From NCBI RefSeq assembly GCF_030690725.1, contig NZ_JAUYGD010000062.1, positions 1-64,000 on the forward strand: a DNA stretch of 64,000 nt, read 5' to 3'. Positions 44,426 through 51,389 of the stretch are shown in pieces. Position 1 is the stretch's first letter. Every line of letters begins with the position of its first letter. The position numbers were made by a program, and so were the translations under genes. Source of the stretch: Pseudomonas sp. (GTDB lineage Bacteria; Pseudomonadota; Gammaproteobacteria; Pseudomonadales; Pseudomonadaceae). The notes under the pieces are model-generated. The model was not told where the DNA came from. It saw only the letters and a list, made by a program, of their open reading frames with translations, and ran no database searches.

Positions 44426-44446
44426 TTTTCCATCAAGGAGTCTCCA

Positions 44447-45244
44447 ATGGATACCCAAGCCATCCGCGCACAAATGCCCGTACTGGTCTCCGGTCATGTT
44501 CCCCGTAATGTCCGCACCTTCAAGTTCAACATCTTCGACGGACAACCCAAGGTCTCGACACTGGGCTTCCACATCGATCCCAAACCCTTCGAGGGCAAGG
44601 TAATCGCCGACACCGGCGACGCCATCGTCGTCAAGATCGGTCGTGCCGAGTTCGCTGTGCTCGATCGCACATTGCTGACCGAAGTGCCAGGCGAAGGCAC
44701 CAAGGTGCAGGTCCAGCCGTATGTCCGCCGCCGTTTCGATGGTCTGCGCGCGGACACGCCGGAAGAACGCACCGAGTACACCGAAGATGGCACGCCCTAC
44801 ACGGTGAAAACGCACATCCTCGGTTCCGCGCCGGCCAAACTGCCGATCTCGCAACCACGTTGCCCAGAGCTGCAGGAGCTCATCAACCAGCTCGAACAGT
44901 TGCCTGCTCCCGATGGCTTCCGCTGCATCACCCACTTGCTGGTGGATGCCGGAGCACGGGACTTCTCCGTCGTCGACCCGCTGCCCAACGACATCATCAG
45001 GACGCCGCCGGCGATCAGCTTCACCGTTGCCACAGCAAAGTTCCAGGGGCAGGTCACCGTGCTGTACGAGCGTGCCGACGATCTCTACGCGATCGAGCTG
45101 ACACGCGCCGGGGAACTCGTCGAACGCATCGATCAAGTGTTCTTCGACTCGCTAGGGGAAACGCTGGAGCAACTGATCGACGATGGAAGTTGGCGGCGCA
45201 TCCGCGTGCAGCACCTGTCGGGAAGCAAGCCCACCCGACACTGA
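44447..45244 (+). CDS. Conserved ICE protein (265 aa), function unknown
   Basis: Soluble protein; the N-terminal half is beta-rich (VPRNVRTFKFNIFDGQPKVS, GDAIVVKIGRAEFAVLDRTLL) and could be an OB-like or KfrB-like fold; the C-terminal half is alpha/beta (LEQLPAPDGFRCITHLLVDAG; FDSLGETLEQLIDDGSWRR). AAGGAG precedes the ATG. I do not recognise a characterised family. Confidence 0.72.
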   Translation: MDTQAIRAQMPVLVSGHVPRNVRTFKFNIFDGQPKVSTLGFHIDPKPFEGKVIADTGDAIVVKIGRAEFAVLDRTLLTEVPGEGTKVQVQPYVRRRFDGLRADTPEERTEYTEDGTPYTVKTHILGSAPAKLPISQPRCPELQELINQLEQLPAPDGFRCITHLLVDAGARDFSVVDPLPNDIIRTPPAISFTVATAKFQGQVTVLYERADDLYAIELTRAGELVERIDQVFFDSLGETLEQLIDDGSWRRIRVQHLSGSKPTRH

Positions 45245-45306
45245 CCGCACAGCTTCTCGTCCTTGCGGCAAGAAGCCCCTCATCCATAAATCAGGAGATC
45301 ACATCC

Positions 45307-45672
45307 ATGTCTCTACGATTCAAAGGCGCAGACCTGCGCCCAGTGCTTGCCGAGGCGGTTGCCAATCAGTGCCGCGTGATCCTGGTCAAAGACCAGGGCG
45401 TGTACTTCCTTGCCGAGCGGGGCGAACGTCGGCCCGATGGACGTCAGACGTTGCTAGCCTATGCCGTCGGCTGCAACCCGGACATTGACCCATTCGATGA
45501 CTGGTGGGAGTTGGCAAGAACCGAACTCGGCGGCGATGACTTTGGCGAGCATTTCGACCCGAAAGCCAAGGTCTTCACGCACATCCTGAACAGCGAGGAC
45601 GACCTGGAGTTGTCTGCCACCGCCACCCACTTATCCCTCAAGCCAGTGCCACCAACACCAGGCGGCAACTGA
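45307..45672 (+). CDS. DUF3085 domain protein
   Basis: 121 aa. Contains LRPVLAEAVANQCRVILVKDQGVYFLAE and the DPFDDWWELARTELGGDDFGE block typical of DUF3085 proteins, which are found on ICEs and plasmids. Function unknown. CAGGAG upstream of the ATG; terminator 12 bases after the stop. Confidence 0.78.
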   Translation: MSLRFKGADLRPVLAEAVANQCRVILVKDQGVYFLAERGERRPDGRQTLLAYAVGCNPDIDPFDDWWELARTELGGDDFGEHFDPKAKVFTHILNSEDDLELSATATHLSLKPVPPTPGGN

Positions 45673-45684
45673 CCTCCCCCCCAC

Positions 45685-45710
45685 AGCCCCCGTTCGCGGG
45701 GGCTTCTTCT
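45685..45710 (+). terminator. Rho-independent terminator after the DUF3085 gene
   Basis: AGCCCCCG-TTCG-CGGGGGCT (45685-45704) followed by TCTTCT. The T-run is interrupted, but the stem and UUCG loop are strong. Confidence 0.8.
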
Positions 45711-45800
45711 GTTCGCAGCGCCCCCTCGCGCACTCCCCGTCTCCAGGCCGCACCGGCCTCCCTCGCCGGTTGACGCCGGCCCGCCCCAGGAGACGTCCGC

Positions 45801-46643
45801 ATGCGCGACCCATTCAAAATCAACCAGCCCACTTGCATCAGTTTCAGTGGCGGCCGCACCAGTGCCTACATGCTCTGGCGTGTGCTGCAGGCCAATGGCG
45901 GATTGCCTGCGAATACCGTGGTCTGCTTCGCCAACACCGGAAAGGAAGTCGAGGCTACGCTGCGCTTCGTGCGCGAATGCACCGAGCGCTGGAAAGTGCC
46001 TATCCATTGGCTCGAATACCGAACCACGGAAGCTGGATTTGCAGTGGTAGATCTCGCCAGCGCCAGCCGAGAGGGCGAGCCGTTCGAGGCGTTGATCCGC
46101 CACCGCCAGTATCTACCGAACCCTGTGGCCCGCGCCTGCACCACCAGCTTGAAGATCCGCCCGATGCACAAATTCGTGCGCAGCCTCGGCTGGACAGAGT
46201 GGGATCAATTCATCGGCATCCGCGCCGATGAGCAGCGCAGGGTCGCCAAAATCCGCGCGCGAGGTCATTCCACCGAGTCGGCCAGCGAGAGCATGTGCAT
46301 GCCGCTGGCTGAGGCCGGCATCACGGTGCATGACGTGATCGACTTCTGGCAGTCCCAGCCCTTCGACCTGCGGCTGCTGAGCGTCAACGGCCGCACGCTG
46401 GAAGGGAACTGCGACCTGTGCTTCCTCAAGCCCCAACGCCAGCGCCTGGCTCTGATCAAGGCCAGGCCCGAGTCGGCGGAATGGTGGATTCGCATGGAGT
46501 CGCTGAATCTCGCCAGCAAACCCAGCGGCGCGCGCTTTCGCGTCGACGGTCCCAGCTACGCCGACCTGGCGCGCTTTGCTGCGAGCCAAGGTGATCTGTT
46601 CGATCCCACCGACGAGCCCATCTCCTGCTATTGCGGCGACTGA
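45801..46643 (+). CDS. PAPS-reductase-like ATP-pyrophosphatase (PP-loop) protein
   Basis: 280 aa. PP-loop SFSGGRTS at ~13-20 marks an N-type ATP pyrophosphatase of the phosphoadenosine phosphosulfate reductase superfamily. Other features: VVCFANTGKE, RACTTSLKIRPM (possible active-site Cys), GNCDLCFLK with a CxxC, and a C-terminal SCYCGD. The cysteine set could bind an iron-sulfur cluster. Related ICE and phage proteins resemble DndC/QueC-like enzymes, so nucleotide or tRNA modification is as likely as sulfate reduction. No sulfur-metabolism genes are nearby. Confidence 0.8.
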   Translation: MRDPFKINQPTCISFSGGRTSAYMLWRVLQANGGLPANTVVCFANTGKEVEATLRFVRECTERWKVPIHWLEYRTTEAGFAVVDLASASREGEPFEALIRHRQYLPNPVARACTTSLKIRPMHKFVRSLGWTEWDQFIGIRADEQRRVAKIRARGHSTESASESMCMPLAEAGITVHDVIDFWQSQPFDLRLLSVNGRTLEGNCDLCFLKPQRQRLALIKARPESAEWWIRMESLNLASKPSGARFRVDGPSYADLARFAASQGDLFDPTDEPISCYCGD

Positions 46644-46719
46644 CCAAATAAGGTCACTGGCAGTTGCCGATTCCCCCTGGCCGAGGAATTCGCGTAGCGC
46701 CAGGCTCCCCTCATGTTCC

Positions 46720-46800
46720 GCTGACGTCGTCAGCGACATGCCAGGCAGCTCCGGTCTTCAAGGCTGCCCACGGTTCCCCCGTGTGACCGACCCCGTTCGC
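46720..46800 (+). ncRNA. Recurring ICE leader element, instance D
   Basis: P1 GCTGAC-GTC-GTCAGC (46720-46734), P2 GCAGC/GCTGC (46745-46749 with 46763-46767) with the 13-base loop TCCGGTCTTCAAG, P3 CACGG/CCGTG (46769-46783), then TGACCGACCCCGTTCGC. The P2 loop is identical in 12 positions to instance A although the surrounding stems differ. Confidence 0.62.
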
Positions 46801-46939
46801 ACCGCATCCCTCGCGCGAACGACTACCGGGCTTGCCGGTGGTGGATGCAGATGTTCCTCAACCCATCGCGGGGTTACGCACCTCCCCGCATTGGGCCGGT
46901 GTGTCTCCGTGTTCTTGCTCCCAAGTCAGGAGATCCACC

Positions 46940-47851
46940 ATGACCAGCACTACTTCCAGCCAGAAGTCGTACTTTGACATCCACACCTCAGGTATCGGCT
47001 ACATCCAACGTGTCCGTGAGGTTCAAGGAAAGGCAGGCCGCAAAGGCCCACCATCTCTTTGGTGTACCGTCGCGGCGCTCGTCGGGCCTGCAACAACCCC
47101 GTTCAAGCGCTACTTCGATGTGCGGGTTTCCGGTGCCGAAGCCAAGAAACTCGTCCAGCCCTACGTCGACATCGATGATCACCAGCAACGGCCGCTGGTT
47201 CGCTTCCGCCTCGGCGATCTCTGGGTCGACCCGTTCATCCGTCCCAGTGGCGAGCATAAAGGCAAGGCCGCTGCCAGTCTCAAGGCACGCCTGCTGATCG
47301 CCGAATTGATCGACCGCGCCGAGCTGGATCAGATCGAGCAGCATGAGCTGATCACCCACGGTATCGGCTACCTGCGAGATCCCAAGGACGTTCCACGGAC
47401 GGCTGGAGGTTCGCTCCTGTCGTGCTGCATCGCAGCGCTGACCGGCCCGGTCGACGTTCCCACTGGAGAGCGGGAATACCGCTACATCAACACCATCGTC
47501 ACCAATGCGGCTGCCCAGGATCTGGTACGCCTCTGCGTCATGCCCGTCGAAGCCAAACAGAAGGTGCTGATTGCCTTCCGACTCAACGATATGCGGGCTG
47601 AACCGTACATCCGTACCCAAGGCGAGAAGGCAGGCCAAGCAGCGGCCTCGCTGGAGTCCGAGCTCATCCATATCGGTCTTATCAAGGTCGATGGCAAGCA
47701 GGTCCACCCGCAGGAGTCTGAGGCTCCCGTCACCGAAGGCGCACCTGCGCCCGAAGAAACGGTTATCGCCGAAGACGACAGCGCGCATCCGCAACCCAGT
47801 GTCCCCGTGCAAACGCCTGTCGAGGAGCCCGCTCGGGCGGCTTCGTTCTAG
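46940..47851 (+). CDS. STY4534-family (DUF3577) ICE protein with internal duplication
   Basis: 303 aa. Two related halves: HTSGIGYIQRVREV...LWCTVAALVGPATTPFKRYFDVRVSG (~15-80) and THGIGYLRDPKDV...LLSCCIAALTGPVDVPTGEREYRYI (~143-190), each a DUF3577-like domain; the tail (~250-303) is Pro/Glu-rich and disordered. DUF3577 proteins of the STY4534 type are annotated as ICE replication proteins. Most family members carry one domain, so the tandem form is unusual. CAGGAG upstream of the ATG. Confidence 0.82.
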   Translation: MTSTTSSQKSYFDIHTSGIGYIQRVREVQGKAGRKGPPSLWCTVAALVGPATTPFKRYFDVRVSGAEAKKLVQPYVDIDDHQQRPLVRFRLGDLWVDPFIRPSGEHKGKAAASLKARLLIAELIDRAELDQIEQHELITHGIGYLRDPKDVPRTAGGSLLSCCIAALTGPVDVPTGEREYRYINTIVTNAAAQDLVRLCVMPVEAKQKVLIAFRLNDMRAEPYIRTQGEKAGQAAASLESELIHIGLIKVDGKQVHPQESEAPVTEGAPAPEETVIAEDDSAHPQPSVPVQTPVEEPARAASF

Positions 47852-47883
47852 TCCCTCAAGGTCCAGGACTTTTCCATCCGCTC

Positions 47884-47918
47884 AGGCAGCCATCTGGTTC
47901 ACGACCAGGTGGCTGCCT
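47884..47918 (+). promoter_or_regulatory. Very strong 15-bp hairpin before the DUF3275 gene
   Basis: AGGCAGCCATCTGGT (47884-47898) pairs with ACCAGGTGGCTGCCT (47904-47918), 15 bp with one G-T pair and a 5-base loop, without a T-run. It ends 21 bases before the AAGGAG of the DUF3275 gene. Confidence 0.7.
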
Positions 47919-47950
47919 CTCGTCATCCTATCCGTACAAGGAGAAACACC

Positions 47951-48592
47951 ATGGACTCCACAGCCGCCCCCAAGGCAGCTTCCCCCATCATCGTTCCCGG
48001 GCAACTCACACTGCGTACAATCCGCGGCCGCAACGGCCCGTTTACGGTCGGTCGCCTCACTACGCACCTTGGTGTGTTCGAGGTGAAGGACGCGGAGCTG
48101 GAGCAATACCCCGAAGGCAAGTACGACGGGGAATTCGTCATCCGGTACATCTACCCGAAGGCCTATCCCACTGGCGGCGGCATGCGCTTCGAAATTCGCG
48201 CCAGCCTGGATGGCATGACTCTTTCGGGCATCGACAAGCTGAGTCGCGACGAAGCACGCGGCTTTGCCTCCCAGGACGTCGATCCGCTCGATGAGGAACT
48301 GGGCACGCAACCGCTAGCCACACCCACTGCGGCACCGAACCCAGTACCTGCCCCCGTGCAGGCAGTTGATACCACAGTGCCCGCCGCTACGGTCGCTACC
48401 CCCAGCACTCCCGACAGTGACGATGCCGCATTGTTCGGCCTGCTGTGGCCACTGGGCGAGTCGGTAAAACTGGACTCGACCATCGACCGCCGCACGCTAC
48501 GCCTGCAGATCGCGCGCCTTGGTGTACTGGGCTATGCGCTCGACTTCAAGTCACAGCAATGGAACCAGCAGCCTGACCAACAGGCTGCGTGA
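47951..48592 (+). CDS. DUF3275 family ICE protein
   Basis: 213 aa. The N-terminal domain (~15-100; LTLRTIRGRNGPFTVGRLTTHLGVFEVKD, EGKYDGEFVIRYIYP) is the DUF3275 core. A Pro/Ala/Thr-rich linker (~120-155) and a C-terminal helical module (LFGLLWPLGESVKLDSTIDR) follow. The family occurs with DUF3577 in ICEs. Function unknown. AAGGAG precedes the ATG. Confidence 0.82.
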   Translation: MDSTAAPKAASPIIVPGQLTLRTIRGRNGPFTVGRLTTHLGVFEVKDAELEQYPEGKYDGEFVIRYIYPKAYPTGGGMRFEIRASLDGMTLSGIDKLSRDEARGFASQDVDPLDEELGTQPLATPTAAPNPVPAPVQAVDTTVPAATVATPSTPDSDDAALFGLLWPLGESVKLDSTIDRRTLRLQIARLGVLGYALDFKSQQWNQQPDQQAA

Positions 48593-48683
48593 TCGTCATC
48601 GCCGCATCTGCGGTGTTTCATCCACCCGCCGGGGTTCCTTCCCCTACGCGGGGAGGACTCTGGTTTCTCTGGAGGACTCCAGC

Positions 48684-49355
48684 ATGTCAACAACCACCTG
48701 CAATACACCTTCATCGCCTGCAACGCTGTATCGCATCGACGAGTGCGCCGACCTAATGGCCGACGCCTGCATCCGCGACGAACAGGGAAACCTGATCTTT
48801 ATCTCGGTCTGGGCGCGGGATACCGCTATCCAGCAGTTCCTGGCCCGGTTGACCCTGGCCCGCGACGAGGATGGACTGGACCACTTCCACCTCATCACTG
48901 AGCAAGGTGGCTCCGTCCCTATCTTCATTGGCACAGTCGAGCGTTTGGAAAAACGCCTGACCCGCTCCTATCGCCGCACGCTGTTCGGCTCGATGGTCAA
49001 CCTCTGGCTGTTCGACCGACGCTGCATACGGCCTGACAAGAGCACGGCCAGCGCCCTGGCGCTGCTACCGCGCTCGGTAACCGATCCAACGCCACGCCTG
49101 TGGCAACTGGTCAGGGAGACCTGCCCATTGCCATTGCTGGATCACTGGCAAGCGCCGGTACTGGCGCTGCTGCACGATCACAACATGCTCCAGGACCTGC
49201 CGGTGGCTCTCGGGCCGCTACGCGGACTACGCCTGGGACTGGACGTTCCAGCGCTGACCGAAGCGCTGGGTGAACTGATCCGCCACGGCGTACTCACCGC
49301 CTACGCACCACGACAGCCGGCAACCACCGACCTGCCGCTGGAAGCAGTGGCCTGA
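48684..49355 (+). CDS. Conserved ICE protein (223 aa), function unknown
   Basis: Soluble protein with LMADACIRDEQGNLIFISVWARDTAIQQF, ITEQGGSVPIFIGTVERLEKRL and RSYRRTLFGSMVNLWLFDRRCIRPD, followed by a Leu-rich C-terminal half. CTGGAGG precedes the ATG at 48684. It belongs to the accessory block conserved among clc/PAGI-2-like ICEs by position, but I cannot name a domain. Confidence 0.7.
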   Translation: MSTTTCNTPSSPATLYRIDECADLMADACIRDEQGNLIFISVWARDTAIQQFLARLTLARDEDGLDHFHLITEQGGSVPIFIGTVERLEKRLTRSYRRTLFGSMVNLWLFDRRCIRPDKSTASALALLPRSVTDPTPRLWQLVRETCPLPLLDHWQAPVLALLHDHNMLQDLPVALGPLRGLRLGLDVPALTEALGELIRHGVLTAYAPRQPATTDLPLEAVA

Positions 49356-49422
49356 TGCACCTACAACGGACGCGCCCCGCGCGCGCCCTCCTTCCTTCAT
49401 CCACGCCAATCAGGAGACTCCC

Positions 49423-50532
49423 ATGGCTCTTATGTTCCCCAGGCTTGCGAGGAATTTCGCCAAGAACGGCTACTACCCGACCGACGAGCCCACCCTTGAA
49501 AGAGCGCTCAGCGCACTGACTCCCAGCAATGGGCCGATGTGCATTCTCGATCCTTGCGCTGGCGAAGGCGTTGCCATTGCGGAAGCCGCGCATGCCCTCG
49601 GCCGTGATCAGATCACCGCCTATGCGGTGGAGTACGACCAGGAACGCGCCAACCATGCGCGGCTGCTGGTCGATCACTGCATCCAAGGTGATTTGATGGA
49701 CGCGTTTATCGCCCGACAGAGCTTCGGCCTGCTGTGGCTCAACCCGCCCTACGGCGATCTCGCCAGAGACGCCAACGGCAACATGGGCTACGAGGGCAGA
49801 GGCCGCGCCAGGCTGGAAAAACTGTTCTACCAGAAGACCCTGCCGCTGTTGCAGTACGACGGCATCCTCATCTTCATCGTGCCTTCCTACGTGCTCGACC
49901 AGGAACTGGTCGGCTGGCTCACGCGGCACTTCGCCGACCTGTGCATCTATCGAGCGGGAGATACGCAGTTCAAGCAGGTTGTCGTGTTCGGCCGCCGAAT
50001 CCGCCAGCGCGAGCTGGTGGGCGACGACGTGAAATCTATCCGCACCCGGCTGCTGCAAATCGGGCAAGGCGAACTCGACGCGGAAGAACTTCCAGCCGAG
50101 TGGCCGCTACTTCCCTATGTCGTCCCCGCGGCACTGAGCGAGCCCGAGCACTTCTATCGCATCAGCATGGAGCCGGCGCAATTCGCCGAGGAAGTGCAGC
50201 GCCTGCAGGGCCTGTGGCCGTCGTTGGAGACGCATCTCGGTGCCGCGCAGCAGTCCTTGCGTGCCCCTGCACGCGCCCTGTCCCACTGGCACCTGGCGTT
50301 GGCCCTCGCGGCCGGCGCGATCTCAGGTGTCGTGCAGTCCAAGAGCGGTCGAATCCTGGCCGTCAAGGGCGACACCCACAAGCAGAAAAGCACCTGCACG
50401 GAATACCGCGAGCGCGACGATGGCTCCATCGCCGAGACGCGCATTCTCACGGACAAGTTCGTGCCGGTGATTCGCGCCTGGGACCTCTCCCCCGGCTCGG
50501 CCACGCTGGGCCGAATCATCACCATCCACTGA
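49423..50532 (+). CDS. DUF6094-type SAM-dependent DNA methyltransferase
   Basis: 369 aa. SAM motif I DPCAGEGVAI (~43-52) and catalytic motif IV NPPYGD (~107-112) are those of N6-adenine DNA methyltransferases; LYQKTLPLLQYDGILIFIVP follows as motif V-like. The C-terminal third (~230-369) is a substrate or target domain without known motifs. No cognate endonuclease is present; with the cytosine methyltransferase at 39029 it gives this ICE two potential DNA-modifying enzymes. CAGGAG upstream of the ATG. Confidence 0.82.
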   Translation: MALMFPRLARNFAKNGYYPTDEPTLERALSALTPSNGPMCILDPCAGEGVAIAEAAHALGRDQITAYAVEYDQERANHARLLVDHCIQGDLMDAFIARQSFGLLWLNPPYGDLARDANGNMGYEGRGRARLEKLFYQKTLPLLQYDGILIFIVPSYVLDQELVGWLTRHFADLCIYRAGDTQFKQVVVFGRRIRQRELVGDDVKSIRTRLLQIGQGELDAEELPAEWPLLPYVVPAALSEPEHFYRISMEPAQFAEEVQRLQGLWPSLETHLGAAQQSLRAPARALSHWHLALALAAGAISGVVQSKSGRILAVKGDTHKQKSTCTEYRERDDGSIAETRILTDKFVPVIRAWDLSPGSATLGRIITIH

Positions 50533-50588
50533 TCCCCATCGGGCGGTTCGCCGTCCCGCCACTTTCATCCCACAGAAGGAGCAACGCC

Positions 50589-50909
50589 ATGTTTCCACGT
50601 TTCCGCAAGCGGCCTGCGCCGCAGGCACAACCGTTGTTCGCCCTCGGCTCGTTGCAGCTGAGCGAAAAAGTGTACTGGCTGGCCAGCAAAAGCCTCATCG
50701 ACCCCCTGCCCTACGTCCAGCGCCATCTGGCTGGCGATTGGGGCGACGCCGGCGAGGCCGAGCAGCAGGCCAACGCAGTGGCTTTCGATCAGGGTGCGCC
50801 CATACGTTCTCGCTACCGGATCACGCCACACCTGTTTCTGCTCGTGATCACCAGCGATGACCATCGCACAACCGTCGTTCAACTGCCCGAGGAAAGAGAC
50901 CTGATCTGA
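50589..50909 (+). CDS. Small ICE protein, plasmid-related type (paralogue 1, 106 aa)
   Basis: Starts MFPRFRKRPAPQ; the core LPYVQRHLAGDWGD is shared with the next gene (LPYLQRHTRGDWGD), as is the spacing of the sensing-like C-terminal strand region (SRYRITPHLFLLVITSDD). Often annotated just as plasmid-related protein. No enzymatic motif. AAGGAG precedes the ATG. Confidence 0.75.
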   Translation: MFPRFRKRPAPQAQPLFALGSLQLSEKVYWLASKSLIDPLPYVQRHLAGDWGDAGEAEQQANAVAFDQGAPIRSRYRITPHLFLLVITSDDHRTTVVQLPEERDLI

Positions 50910-50940
50910 CGGCACGCAATCGTCTTCACCCACCCAATCG

Positions 50941-50968
50941 GGGCATGGCCCCCGACGGGGGCATGTCC
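50941..50968 (+). promoter_or_regulatory. Hairpin between the paired small genes
   Basis: GGGCATGGCCCCC-GAC-GGGGGCATGTCC (50941-50968) forms a long GC-rich hairpin; the first GGGGC can also pair with the inner GCCCC. AAAGGAG of the next gene follows 13 bases later. Confidence 0.6.
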
Positions 50969-50995
50969 TGAGCACCCCACGAAAGGAGCACGCCC

Positions 50996-51301
50996 ATGAC
51001 ACCCCAACCTCCCACCGGCAACCGCCGTTCCTTGCTGTTCGCGATAGGCGCATTGATCTTCAGCCCCGGCATTGACCGCGTGATGCGGGAAGGCCGCCTC
51101 AACCCTCTGCCGTATCTCCAACGCCACACCCGCGGCGATTGGGGGGACATCGCCGATACGCAGTGGCAAGCGAACAACGCCGCCCTGCAATCCGGTGATC
51201 GGCTCGAATCGTCTTACGCGGTTCATCGTGAACTGAGCATCTGCATCTTCACCGTGGCAGACCGCAGCGCAACCCATATCGTGCTGGCGTCCGAGCGCTG
51301 A
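50996..51301 (+). CDS. Small ICE protein, plasmid-related type (paralogue 2, 101 aa)
   Basis: Shares LNPLPYLQRHTRGDWGDIADTQWQ with paralogue 1 and ends in a similar beta-rich segment (SSYAVHRELSICIFTVADR). The N-terminal halves differ: here it is more hydrophobic (RRSLLFAIGALIFSPG). AAAGGAG upstream. The two probably arose by tandem duplication. Confidence 0.75.
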   Translation: MTPQPPTGNRRSLLFAIGALIFSPGIDRVMREGRLNPLPYLQRHTRGDWGDIADTQWQANNAALQSGDRLESSYAVHRELSICIFTVADRSATHIVLASER

Positions 51302-51331
51302 CTCGACCGTCACCGATTTCTCTCATCCCAC

Positions 51332-51369
51332 GGGGCATGTCACCGCCCCCTGGGGAAGGTGCATGCCCC
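51332..51369 (+). promoter_or_regulatory. Long hairpin before the helicase gene
   Basis: GGGGCATG (51332-51339) pairs with CATGCCCC (51362-51369). An inner CCGCCCCC can pair with the first arm or with the following TGGGG. The hairpin is followed by ATGTTTTC and TGGAG, and it covers an in-frame ATG at 51363, which argues for the later start at 51390. Confidence 0.6.
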
Positions 51370-51389
51370 ATGTTTTCTGGAGCATCACC

